Source: Narthecium ossifragum
Taxonomy: Eukaryota; Streptophyta; Magnoliopsida; Dioscoreales; Nartheciaceae
NCBI GenBank assembly: GCA_963920575.1
Contig: OY986967.1
Location: 9,480,061 to 9,544,060, forward strand
Direction: 5' to 3'
Length of the DNA: 64,000 bases
Shown: piece by piece, positions 10,478 to 20,242 of the stretch
Position numbering within the stretch: the stretch's first letter is position 1
How the letters are laid out: every line of letters starts with the position of its first letter
The notes under the pieces: generated by a model
Told to the model about the DNA's origin: nothing
Seen by the model: the letters and a program-made list of their open reading frames with translations, nothing else
The model's database searches: none
Position numbers and translations under genes: made by a program

Positions 10478-10598
10478 GCGGATCATCGAAGTAGGAGTGC
10501 TTCATAGTTTTCTTTGCATAAATCCTTCGAAGTAGGGGTGCTTCATAGCTTTCTTTGCAGAAATCCTCTTCGATGGCCTGTACCAATGCATTGCCTAT
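10478..10598 (-). pseudogene. Cyclin-dependent kinase last-exon fragment with internal duplication
   Basis: On the minus strand, a 3' splice site (TTTTGCAG) precedes sequence reading WYRPSKRISAKKAMKHPYFE, matching the end of the kinase domain of plant CDKs (the P-x-K-R-I-S-A-K-K-A region followed by H-P-Y-F). The first codons after the splice site include a TAG in this frame. A segment of about 41 bases (AGGATTTCTGCAAAG through CCCTACTTCGA) is then repeated in tandem and brings a frameshift. Only the C-terminal tail of a roughly 300-aa kinase is present. It lies on the same strand as, and downstream of, receptor-kinase exons from a different gene. Confidence 0.6.
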
Positions 10599-11628
10599 CT
10601 GCAAAAGATGAAATCCTTCATTTACACGTCTTCAAGAACAGTTGTACTTAATGCATCTTACATGCCTTATATGAGATGATTTTAAATACAGGCACAAATA
10701 CATGCAATTTGTTGACTACAACAGAAGTTCAGGTGCAGCGAACTATTATACAAGTCTCAGGTTTTAGTATGTTCCTCATTGCTTTTCTACCAGCGAACTA
10801 TTATAATTTAAGCTTTCAATTCATGAGTAACAATGGAACCAAGCAAAAGGAAGTGCACTTTGAGAATTATCTAGTACCACAATGTTGAGTGATCAAAATG
10901 CTACCACAATATTTATAGGTGAGGTTGCACGTGAACCACCAGCAGCCAATAGGTGTTCTTATCATTTGAACAAGATTACACACACCTTGTATGTTCAAGC
11001 TTTGCTTGTTTAAGGTTGATGCTGACTAAGCAAGAAATTATGGCAACTCTTCTAAGCTTTCATTATACTTGTGGAAAAAACATGATGAAACCTGTAGCAA
11101 CTTTCTTGAAGAGATACAATTCAAGAATGAGAAACTTCTCTTCAAGCAAAAGCTGATGTAATAGGCAAAGGGGAATAACAAAGCTAGAATGATTGAAAAG
11201 GTAATATACATCCTAGGAAGCAATAACCAAGAATCATGTGACAGGAGCACGTGCTTTGCCCCAGAACCATTTCAAGACAACGATAGGCTATGATCAAGCT
11301 TTAGATTTAAATAATAAACAATATCAGAAAGCTCACTTCTACTTCATATTGTGAAGCTGTTCTTAGAATAGTGCATGCATAAGATAAAAATGTGAAATAG
11401 ATTACTGGTCTGTATTAAAAACATCGAAATCAAAATTGTTAAATGATCATAATTCAATGAAAAGAAACCATGGCTGTCAGAGTAATACTAAGAACTACAC
11501 AACCTGCATACTGTTCAATACAAAAACATTGCAAACAAAACCCCATTCTACATTTTGGTAAGCATAGATGAATTCGTAGTTTCTAATGAAGCATGCAAGC
11601 AGCAGCAACAAGGACAAGAAGATTATAC
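10599..11628. other. Non-coding stretch between two kinase fragments
   Basis: I looked for the remaining kinase exons (catalytic HRD and DFG motifs) on the minus strand and found none. The sequence looks intron- or spacer-like. Confidence 0.4.
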
Positions 11629-12013
11629 TTGAAAAAAGATGGCTTTCCACGCTTCCCTGGGGCCTGAACTCATATATAAGAACTCGATGCTCATCTTCGC
11701 AGCAGTATCCGACCAATTTCACCAAATTTGGATGTGAAAGCTGTCCAAGAAATATAACCTCTGCCTGCAGTCATCAAAAATTTCTCTTAAAAAGTAATCA
11801 TCAAATGCCACATTAGAACAAACAGGTGAAGGACCTGATTTAAGAGACAAGGTGGATTAAAATTACCAGCCATTCTCTGTGACCCTGTTGGTTGTTAACC
11901 CCATCATGGACCTTTACAGCCACCTGAAGGGGCTCAAGTCCCTTCCTTAAGTCTTCAGTGATGAACCCTTTATAAACACTTCCAAAACCTCCACAGCCCA
12001 AGACATAGTCCTG
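11629..12013 (-). pseudogene. Receptor-like cytoplasmic kinase (RLCK VII/PBL-like), two exons only
   Basis: Exon A (12013 down to 11867) reads YVLGCGGFGSVYKGFITEDL and PLQVAVKVHDG, the glycine-rich ATP-binding loop and the catalytic lysine of the A-V-K motif, ending GHREWL. It is followed by a GTAATT donor. Exon B (11764 down to 11629) begins after TGCAG and reads [33 protein letters not shown], then GSVESHLFS, ending at a GTATAA donor. These are characteristic of plant RLCK VII kinases, plasma-membrane-associated partners of immune and growth receptors. Exons joining the HRD, DFG and C-lobe regions are missing, as is the N-terminal acylation region. Upstream, the exon abuts a GC-rich repeat at 12013, so the gene was cut there. 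A captured gene fragment is the best reading. Confidence 0.78.
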
Positions 12014-12135
12014 TCTCTCCGGCCGGCGCGAGGGAGGCCGGAGAGAGGGGGGCGCGATCGTCGGGAGAGAGGGTGGCCGGAGAGAGTGGGCCGGAGAGAA
12101 GGGGGTGCGATCGTCGGGAGAGGGCTCAGAGGGGG
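12014..12135. repeat. GC-rich imperfect tandem repeat
   Basis: Two to three units combine GGCCGGAGAGAG with GCGATCGTCGGGAGAG. The repeat directly abuts the kinase exon. Confidence 0.65.
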
Positions 12136-12201
12136 CCGCTTAGGGCATGAGGGGAGGGGCTGATGGCTGATGGCTTTGGGGATTACTTATTGGTTGAGGA
12201 T

Positions 12202-12267
12202 GATCCTGGCCGTCCGATCTCATCGGACGGTCAGGATCCTGGTTCCCTATATAAGACATAGGGAACC
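12202..12267. other. Two adjacent strong hairpins
   Basis: The first (12202-12238) has 17-base arms GATCCTGGCCGTCCGAT and ATCGGACGGTCAGGATC with one mismatch and a 3-base loop. The second (12241-12267) has perfect 10-base arms GGTTCCCTAT and ATAGGGAACC. They may be the end structure of a transposon, but no partner end was found. Confidence 0.6.
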
Positions 12268-12289
12268 AGTTCCCCGTAGAAAATTCCTC

Positions 12290-12348
12290 TGCATATACAT
12301 ATACATATATATAAACACTAGGTAGGCCCCCACCTAGTATATATATAC

Positions 12349-12379
<31 letters not shown>

Positions 12380-12385
12380 TATAAA
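12290..12385. repeat. (CATATA)n-rich microsatellite
   Basis: CATATA-type repeats flank a short inverted repeat around CTAGGTAGGCCCCCACCTAG. Confidence 0.75.
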
Positions 12386-12765
12386 CACTAGATAGGGCTG
12401 GCACGGGTAACCATCACCCTCACTATTCCTCTCTCTCTCTCCCTCATGACTATTCGGTAACCACCACTCCCACTACTTACTTCAAAGTGATTTTATCTTG
12501 ATCGTATGATATATTCAGACTTAACTTAAATCAGACATCCCTATTCGTCTGATAGGATACATTGAATCTTATATAATAGGCTAGAGGGTCCCGTACCACC
12601 TGACACGGGTATCCACCACCCCACTAATCATCATATCTTTTCTAATCATCTAGTAACCACCATCTTTAACGTGACTTAATCTTAATCGTCTGATATATCC
12701 GAACTTAACTTGAATCAACCATCACTATCCGTATGATAAGATGCACTGAAATATATATAATAAAT
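12386..12765. repeat. Two diverged copies of a ~185-bp repeat
   Basis: Units begin with CACGGGTAACCA or CACGGGTATCCA and share TAATCTTAATCG-like and TCTGATA phrases before ending in ATATAATA. The two copies are clearly homologous but decayed. Confidence 0.6.
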
Positions 12766-12804
12766 ATATGAATGGGCATATATATACTTGGTTATTATAA
12801 GAGA

Positions 12805-12826
12805 CACGTGGAGCGATATGCACGTG
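12805..12826. promoter_or_regulatory. Two G-box (CACGTG) motifs upstream of the dioxygenase
   Basis: CACGTG occurs at 12805-12810 and 12821-12826, about 105-125 bases before the start codon at 12931. G-boxes bind bZIP and bHLH factors in plants. Use here is inferred from position only. Confidence 0.45.
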
Positions 12827-12930
12827 TGATTGGATGGCAGCCGACCCCATGTGCGGTCGGCTAAAAATCATGTCCTTCTCATCTTTTATCTATAGGCGGT
12901 TACCAAGGAGGTACCACTTACCAGCGCACC

Positions 12931-14449
12931 ATGGAGACGACGATGGATGAGGAGAGGAACCGGGTGGTACAGGAGCTGGCCAAGACCACGGAGCCGCCGC
13001 CTCCCCAATACGTCCAGAGGGACGCCGAACGCCCCGGCGACCTCTCCGCTTCGCTGCCGTCTGTCTCCCTCCCCGTGGTCGACCTCCGCCGCCTGATCGG
13101 CTACGCCGAAGCGGACGAGGCTGCCAGGCTCCGGTCAGCACTCGAAGAGTGGGGCATTTGTCAGGTGAGCTGCTTCCTTTCTTGACCGGGGCTTCTTATT
13201 CATTGATTTCTTTGCTTGCTATGCGGTAGTTGGAGGCTTGGAGCACCTCATGATCAGTTCAATTATACACTTCAATTTATTTTGAAAAATTTATATTTTA
13301 AATGTACTATTAGGTTATCGGCCATGAGATGTCAGCCTCTCTCCTCGACGAGGTGCAGAATCTAGCACATATGTTTTTCCGTCTCCCAATGGAAGAGAAA
13401 CAAAAATACAGCAACATGAAAGATGGTGTATTCGGGTTGGAAGGATATGGAACTGATCGCGTCGTGACAGAAGACCAGATCCTTGACTGGACTGATCGCC
13501 TGTATCTCTTAGTTCTACCGGAAGACAAGAGGAAGCTCCATGTCTGGCCAGATGATCCCAGTTCTTTCAGGTACACGTACTACATCATCCAGCCTCACCT
13601 TCATAGCTAGAGCTAGCACTCAGCCAAGACTTTGTTTTGACAATGGCACAATAGAACTGAGTGCTGAATTCATTGCACTTAAACTTGCTGCAGGGCTGTC
13701 ATGCATGAATTTACTCGGAAGACATGGCTCGTAGCAGAGAACTTCCTTAGAGCAATGGCGAATGTGTTGGAACTGGGGGAGGATTACTTCACTAAGGAAT
13801 TCGGACACAGGCCTGACATTTACGCGAGGTTTAACTACTATCCTCGTTGCTCAAGGCCTGATCTGGTGTGTGGAATCAAAGCTCACACCGACGGCTCTGC
13901 AATCACAGTCATCTTGCCGGACAGAGAAGTCGAGGGGCTTCAAGTTCTTAAAGATAATCAGTGGTACAATGTCTCCACCATCCCTCACGCCTTGCTCATC
14001 AATATGGGAGATCAAATGGAGGTATACTCTCTTTTTAAACCAGTAGTTTCATTTGTTCTGAGTGAAGATTTTCAGGAAACCTACAAAACATGTATATATA
14101 TAGTCATGTCCGAAAAGTTAAGCTAGAAACATGTTGCCCACTAAGTTCACTATCAGGTCTTTTGTAGATCTCCTAAATATTGAAGGTAATCTTAAATTTC
14201 ATGCAGATAATGAGCAATGGGATCTTTAAAAGCCCTGTGCATAGAGTGGTGACAAACTCAGAAAAGGAGAGGATAACCTTAGCGATGTTCTGTGCGTTAG
14301 AATCAGAAAAGGAAATTGAGCCAGCAACAAGCTTGGTGGACGAGAGGCGGCCGAGACTGTACAGGAAGGTGAAGATAAAAGACTACCTTGAAATCTTCTT
14401 CCAGGACTTCGCCAAAGGAAAGAGGTCTATTGGCTGGGCAAAAATCTAA
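12931..14449 (+). CDS. 2-oxoglutarate/Fe(II)-dependent dioxygenase (SRG1/norcoclaurine-synthase-1-like)
   Basis: Four exons: 12931-13164, 13314-13570, 13694-14021 and 14207-14449. All introns are GT..AG, and the joined length of 1062 nt gives 353 aa, the usual size for this family. The N-terminal DIOX_N domain (SLPVVDLRRLI, about residues 47-57) is followed by the 2OG-FeII oxygenase core. Iron ligands are H228 and D230 (IKAHTDGS) and H285 (SPVHRVVTNSEKERIT). The 2OG-binding Tyr is in NYYPR (Y213). The usual R-x-S co-substrate motif is R295-I-T297 here. Soluble enzymes of this group hydroxylate or demethylate small molecules such as flavonoids, alkaloids or hormones. The substrate cannot be read from the sequence. 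The first exon is GC-rich. The ATG at 12931 is the first in frame and the N-terminus fits. A poly(A)-type AATAAA lies at 14620. No defect was seen, so it is probably functional. Confidence 0.93.
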
Positions 14450-16295
14450 ATCCAGAGAAACATGATTCATTAGAATCATAAATCTGGAGAATCAGTTCGA
14501 TCAAATTATGGTGTTTGGTTGGGTGAGCAGAAACAACCTTTACTGTTAGGAGTCTCTTTAACTCTCTTTTTTGTTTGCAATAATGTAAAACTCAGCGTTT
14601 GCTTTGATGGAGTAGAATGAATAAAAAACTCATTTCATCAAACATTAAGCCAAAACAGAGAGTTTACCGGAAAGATAACTGTAATTGGAACTCTAGCTAA
14701 TAAGCACTCTTCTGCTCTGGACCATTGCTGCCACCTAGTGGACTCCTGCTGGACCTCCCTCTTGATCAGGTTGCACATATTGATCAGGCCTCCTGCTGAA
14801 CGTTCGTAGCACTGGCCGCTCCTCTGATTCCTGAAACCTACCATTACTCTTTTGGACTTTATCCTCCATGTTGATGAAAGCCTGAAATGGTTATATTTCA
14901 TAGCCAAGTCGTTATTATAAGACATTATTGCAACTAGTAGCTCTTTCAAAACTAGACCATGCGAAATAGTTGACAGCAGCAGAGAAAACTAAGCAAAGTG
15001 CCGTGCCAAGCTATTCTTTGTACAACTGATACAGAGAGCAATTGAGAAATGAGCTTCTTAACAAAGAGCAATAATATTCACATCCAGAGAATGCACAAAA
15101 ACAACTCCTCAGATTGCAACAGTTGCACAAAAAACAAAAAGGGATAAGCCTCTTGAGATGGAACCAGTTTTATGTAGTTTTCCCTTTATAATTATCGTTG
15201 CTGGAAGTTCAGAGCCGCATGAAGAACAAAAACTAGAAATGAAAGGATTGTATTGGTTTGATTACATACAAGAAGACTTACAATGTCTTGAGTTTTCTCA
15301 GAATATCCATTTCCCTGTAATCTTACCCCAAGTAGAATTGTCAGAATTCAGAAAAGAATATGACATGGCAGAATTCATGGAATAATATTGTCCTGCTTTT
15401 CTGTGTTGAGATCTAGTAATCCTATCAGTCATTCTAAGACAACATAGCACATGTAATCCGCCATAATTTCTTCCTCTTCTTCCTTCCTCTCATCCTTTTT
15501 TCTACTTCCTTCTACCTGTTTATCTTTTTCTCACTGCATAAGCCCCTTGATTCCCAATGCAGAAGGCTTATGAGACTCATTATGACAACAAATGACAGAT
15601 GACTTTTCTGGTAGTTGTTACAGCTAGTCTTCCAGAATTCAAAAACCACATATTCTTTTTCCTACCACAATGTCTTAAGAGGTACAAAATCTAACAATAT
15701 CCCCATCCCCCCTTTTCTCCTCCCAACCATCACCCTCATGAATTTTTTTCTCTCCATGATGTCCCAATGCCGACACTTGATATTGAGTATGCCTATGGCA
15801 CTACACGCAGCATGTGCCAATTTGAAATCTTGATATGATCCCTTGAGCACCAAATTGGTAGCACTTAGCTTGCAGTATAACACACTAATCTTATGGGGTT
15901 CGATGTATCTGTTATCCAACATGTCATACCCCAAGCACCAAAAAATGTGGACATAAACCTAATGAAAGATGATCAGTTTACTATAATCATCGTCTTCAAT
16001 GGTGAAAAAGGCTAACTCAAAATTCACTACATAAAATCGGAACAATAAATTCAGCGCCATGCCAGCATCATTAACAGGATATTGAGCGCAGGAAGTGGAA
16101 CTGATGCAGTGGATTCAGAAGCATCAAATCTCTCATGCTGAAGAGTTAAAAACACAAAGCCCTTATGAATTTTTACAAATAACAAATTTAAGCATCTTAA
16201 ACACTAGAAAGCAAAATGTATGATTACCAACTATTCTTAGGCAGCCTAAACAAGCAAATAGCTTGAGTACAACAATGCATAGCGGAAGAAGAAAT
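14450..16295. other. Intergenic region between convergent genes, with one candidate minus-strand exon
   Basis: Mostly AT-rich, holding the 3' UTRs of the dioxygenase and of the arogenate dehydrogenase. On the minus strand, 14881 down to 14735 follows a good 3' splice site (CCATTTCAG) and stays open for 48 residues, with a hydrophilic stretch SEERPVLRTFSRRPDQYVQP before TAG. I do not recognise it. It could be the last exon of an unseen minus-strand transcript or a chance frame. Confidence 0.45.
14620..14625 (+). terminator. Poly(A) signal AATAAA for the dioxygenase gene
   Basis: AATAAA lies 171 bases after the dioxygenase stop codon, a usual distance for plant near-upstream elements. Confidence 0.5.
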
Positions 16296-17438
16296 CTAAC
16301 TTTTCCCATTAATACCAGACTCCAATGAACTCACTGATTTCAACATCGGCTCTGAAGGGTTCTCGAACATCTGCTTCCTGAGTACATCATGCAAACGCCC
16401 GAATAGCTCCTTCTTCAACGAATCAAACGCTTCATCCAATCTCTCCAGCAGCTCCGTTGCGCTCTTGTTATACATGAATAGCCCATAATACAGTTCGAAG
16501 CTATCACTGCAGGTATTCTCTACCAATTTGAGCAACGTCTCATAACCTTTAGTATTGATAGGGGCAGACTTTAGGTCGAGCTTGGCGAGCAATCGTCCCA
16601 CTGTGTGCGTCAAGAACTGTATCTCTGCGGCATGCTCATCATGGTCAGCGCAGGACATCTCGACCATTCGGCACCCCTCCCGCTCGAAGATTTCGAGAAA
16701 TCTCCGGCACCGTTCTTGGCGGTCCTCGGTGGGCCCAATTCGGACTTTGTCGAAGACGAAGGGGAGGCCAGACCAGCTGTCCTTGCCAGACTCAGGGCCA
16801 AACATGGGGTGGGTGCAGAGGATGTCAAAATAGTCAGGAAGAGTGGATAAAAGAAGGTTCTTTGGGAATTCTTTGACCGAGAGGACGTCAACAAAGAGGG
16901 TGGAGCGGCGGAGGCGCTGGACAGGGAGCGAGCGAAGGACGGCGGGCGTGGAGAGGATGGAAGAACAGAGGAGAACGACGTCAGGGTGCTGCTCGCAGAG
17001 GTCGTGGGGGTCCGAAAAGAAGGCGGCGCCGAGGGATCGCGCAGTGGCGGAGTGGTCGGAGCGGGAGTGGGCGAGGATGGAGTGGCCCTGCGCGGCGAAG
17101 GTGCGGGCGAGGAACTGGCCGAAGTTGCCGAACCCGACGATGGCGATCTTGAGGCGGGAGCGGGATTCTTGGATCGCCGACGCCTGGGTCTCGTAGTCGA
17201 ACACCTGGGCCGCGTCCATGGCCCGAATGACACAGCGCTGCCGCAGGTGGCGGGTGTGTGGAGAGCTGGCGGCGCTGCCAACGGAGATGTAAGGGAGGTG
17301 GAGTTGGCGTTGGTTTGGGAGGGGATGGAGAGGGAGAGGGAGAGGGGGAGAGGGGCGGGACAGGAGCATGGTTTCCAAGGAGATGGAAGGGGGGTGGAGT
17401 TGGCATTTGTTAGGGAAGACAACATATATGGACGGCAT
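16296..17438 (-). CDS. Arogenate dehydrogenase, chloroplastic (TyrA family), intronless
   Basis: This enzyme oxidises and decarboxylates L-arogenate to L-tyrosine with NADP+, the last step of plant tyrosine synthesis in plastids. The 380-aa frame has a Rossmann motif VGFGNFGQFLA (GxGxxG at about 102-107), the LCTHPMFGPESGKDSW block with the catalytic His at about 210, and a helical C-terminal dimerisation region ending SLESGINGKS. The first 70 residues are rich in Ser, Pro, Leu and Arg with almost no acidic residues, as in a transit peptide. Two starts are possible: 17438, or Met24 at 17369 (MLLSRPSPPLPLPL), which looks more like a transit peptide start. The region before Met24 repeats a motif found after it (CQLHPPSIS and RQLHLPYIS). 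The frame is undamaged, and lack of introns is common in this family. Prephenate dehydrogenase activity is an alternative but less likely. Confidence 0.93.
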   Translation of the reverse strand: MPSIYVVFPNKCQLHPPSISLETMLLSRPSPPLPLPLHPLPNQRQLHLPYISVGSAASSPHTRHLRQRCVIRAMDAAQVFDYETQASAIQESRSRLKIAIVGFGNFGQFLARTFAAQGHSILAHSRSDHSATARSLGAAFFSDPHDLCEQHPDVVLLCSSILSTPAVLRSLPVQRLRRSTLFVDVLSVKEFPKNLLLSTLPDYFDILCTHPMFGPESGKDSWSGLPFVFDKVRIGPTEDRQERCRRFLEIFEREGCRMVEMSCADHDEHAAEIQFLTHTVGRLLAKLDLKSAPINTKGYETLLKLVENTCSDSFELYYGLFMYNKSATELLERLDEAFDSLKKELFGRLHDVLRKQMFENPSEPMLKSVSSLESGINGKS

Positions 17439-19175
17439 TGTAAATAATCAAGCCTAATTTAGGACATACATACGCCAAAAATCTGAAAAGATAACTAATA
17501 TAATAAGAAAACCCTACAAAAACCCTAAACACACAGAAACCATTAACACAGAGGATTGGTTCAAAAAAAAAAAAAATTGGATTTTTACTTATTAATCCAT
17601 CAAAATTTCTTAAATATCATATATACCCCTGAATTCTTTGAGCAAAAATATATATCCCTCAAAAGTTAAAAAAATGATAAATATGCCCCTCTGTCCACCC
17701 CCATCTACTAAGGGCGCGCAAACTGCAGGTCGATGCGCGGAATTAGTAGGATGGGTCGTATCCGCATTTTTCGCATCCATGCTTATTATGTTTGGATAGC
17801 TATCAAATTTGGAATCCGTGGTATCCGGTAAGGGTCAGATTCCAAAATTAAAGGATCCCGGCGTCCGCTCGGACGCCGATTTGGAATTCGCGCGAGTGGA
17901 TACGAGCGGATACCGTACCGTGGGTTCACGGATATCATCCCATTCCTTGCTGCCCTAATCTAACCTAACCAGGGTGTAAACCTAAACAGGGGAGGCAAAA
18001 TTACTTAATTGTCCATACCCATAATACCTAAGTTTCCCCACATCCTTCTCCGACTCGTCCAGTGGCATCCCTGTCACCTTCTCTGACAGAGGAATCGCCG
18101 GAGAGCTTGGGGGGGGGGGGGGAGTTGATGCCGGTTGTGGCGTTACGCCAGAGTGGAAGAGCACATGGGGCGGTCTTGCTGGAGACCAGAGCTCGAGGTA
18201 ATATTGGGATGGGCTTCACCGGCGGATCAGCTGTTGAGCTCATCGAAGGGGCGTTGGAGCTCAACGGGTCTGGCCAGCACTGGAGCTATAGAGCTTTGGG
18301 CCATAGCAAGGCTGGTCACGGTATAATGATAGTGGTTCATTTGGAAGGCTAGTCATCGTGCCAGCTGGCACATGGGGGCGACTAGTGAAATATAATTACC
18401 TGAACAGAAATTTAAATTTAAATCATAAAATTGTCTTTAGACACTCTAAAAAAACCACAATAAGGGAAAAAAAAATTAATAGTTGTCTCATGTTTAGGGC
18501 AAATGCAGTTGGATAAGTAAGTATTAAAATATGTGATTGGGTTATTTGCATATACCCCCCTGAAAAAGGTTTATTTTACGTATACCCCCTTAAAAAAACA
18601 AAATTTGCATCAGAACACCCACCCCCCGACCCTTCACCTCCTCCACGCCCCTTCGCCCCCCCCCCCCCCTCCGCGGCCACACCCCGTGCCCGCCCCTTCA
18701 CCTCCTCCACGCGGGCACGCCCCTTCGCCTCCTCCTCACCCCTTCGCCTCCTCTCCTTCCTTTTATGAATGGGCTTATGGGCATGCTTTCCACAGCAGCA
18801 CAGCCCCTCGCCCCTTCCCCCCTCTCCGACCCTCCCCAATCCCCCCTCTCCGGCACCCACCCCCAACACCGGGTGGGTCGGCACCCACCCGACTCCAGCC
18901 TTCCCCCATCTCTGGCACCCGCCCCCACCCGACAGAGCCTGGCCGCCCGGCACCCACCCAAGTGAGAAGAAACAGAGCAGCTGAGCAGGTATGTTTTTTT
19001 TTTAAAAAATTATTTGATTTAGTTAATTATTTGTTAATGTTAGGATCTATAATTTATTAGTTTGATTTAGTTAATTATTTATTTGTTAGGATTTAGTTAA
19101 TTATTTGATAATTCATTAGTTTGATTTCTAATTGTCGTATTTTTATTTATATTTTTGTTTTGTTTTATTTAGATA
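17439..19175. other. Intergenic, low-complexity and transposon-derived sequence
   Basis: 17439-17700 is AT-rich and includes the arogenate dehydrogenase promoter side. 17700-17960 contains GC-rich GGATACGAGCGGATACC-like repeats. A G-run lies at 18111-18122. At 18540, GGTTATTTGCATATACCCCC resembles the terminal repeat of the MITE at 35619, but no partner end was found. 18605-18960 is C-rich and gives spurious proline-rich ORFs. 18990-19170 looks like an intron just before the hAT start codon (TTTAG near 19172). Confidence 0.5.
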
Positions 19176-20242
19176 ATGGATAAGTTTGTGATAAAAAACC
19201 ACGAAGCGGACCAAGCGGTGAATCGTCTAATACTCATGACTTGCATATTACTTCAGAGAATACTAGTTCGAAGAAACCCTGAACTAGTTTAATTATTCCG
19301 AATGATATTGTTGGTGACACAGGATTGCGTAAATCCATTGAAGCATATGATGTTGGAAGTAGGGATGAAATTCGTAGGGGGTATTTGATCAAAGGCCATT
19401 GTCAACCGTTTGATCATAATTTTCCCAAGAACAAATATGGAAAAGATATGAGGAGTTTTAGGGAGATATGGTTCAAAGACTATGGGTGATTGGAATACAA
19501 TGTATCAAAAGATGCGGTGTATTGCTTATGGTGTTATCTGTTTAGGAAACCTAAGGAGAACAAGGCGGAGGAGATATGTTTACATGTACAGGATTCAACA
19601 ATTGGAAAAAGGCAATAGAAAAATTTGGTAAACATGTTGGTGCACATAACAGTTTTCACAATGAAACTAAAGAAAAATGTGAAACACTCAGAAATCAACA
19701 GCAAAGTGTGTCGCACATATTTTCCGCACACGGGCATGACCAAGAGAATGCATATCGCATTCGTTTAAAAGTGGTTTTAGATTGCATTCGTTTTCTTTTG
19801 GTGCAAGGATTAGCTTTTCGTGGTCATGACGAGTCTGAGAGTTCATTGAGGAAAGGCAACTTTCTTGAGTTTTTGGAATTGTACAGCTTACGGGATGAAA
19901 AGATTGCTAAGACAGTTATGGTTAATGCTCCTAGAAACAACCAAATGACCTCTCCAAAATCTCAAAAGGAATTGGTGAATGCTTGTGCAACGGAGGCCAC
20001 ACTTGCGATCATTAATGATATTGGGGGAGGATTTTTTTCTCTTATGGTTGATGAGTCACGAGATAATTCAATGAAGGAGCAAATGGCAGTGGTTTTAAAA
20101 TATGTGAACAACCATAGACAAGTAATTAAAAGGTTTCTTGGTGTGGAACAAATTGCTGACACTTGCTCTCAATCTTGAAAAATTTCTATAGACGGATTGT
20201 TTGCAAGACATGGGTTATCAATGTCCAGATTGAGAGACCAAG
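19176..20242 (+). pseudogene. hAT transposase, segment 1 (TTF-type zinc finger and DUF4371 start)
   Basis: It begins MDKFVIKN and soon needs frameshifts to stay with the family pattern, such as EAYDVGSRDEIRRGYLIKGH, AVYCLWCYLFRKP and FTCTGFNNWKKAIEKFGKHV. This is the TTF-type zinc-finger region of MYM/hAT-like plant proteins. From 19576 to 20178 the frame is open (200 aa, with NACATEATLAIINDIGGGFF and SLMVDESRDNS, where D is the first acidic catalytic residue of hAT enzymes). A further frameshift leads to LSMSRLRDQ, where the solo LTR interrupts. Confidence 0.82.

Noticed and set aside
18062..18957. Gly/Pro-rich ORFs as genes
   Set aside because: Driven by G- and C-runs, overlapping on both strands, no recognisable domain.
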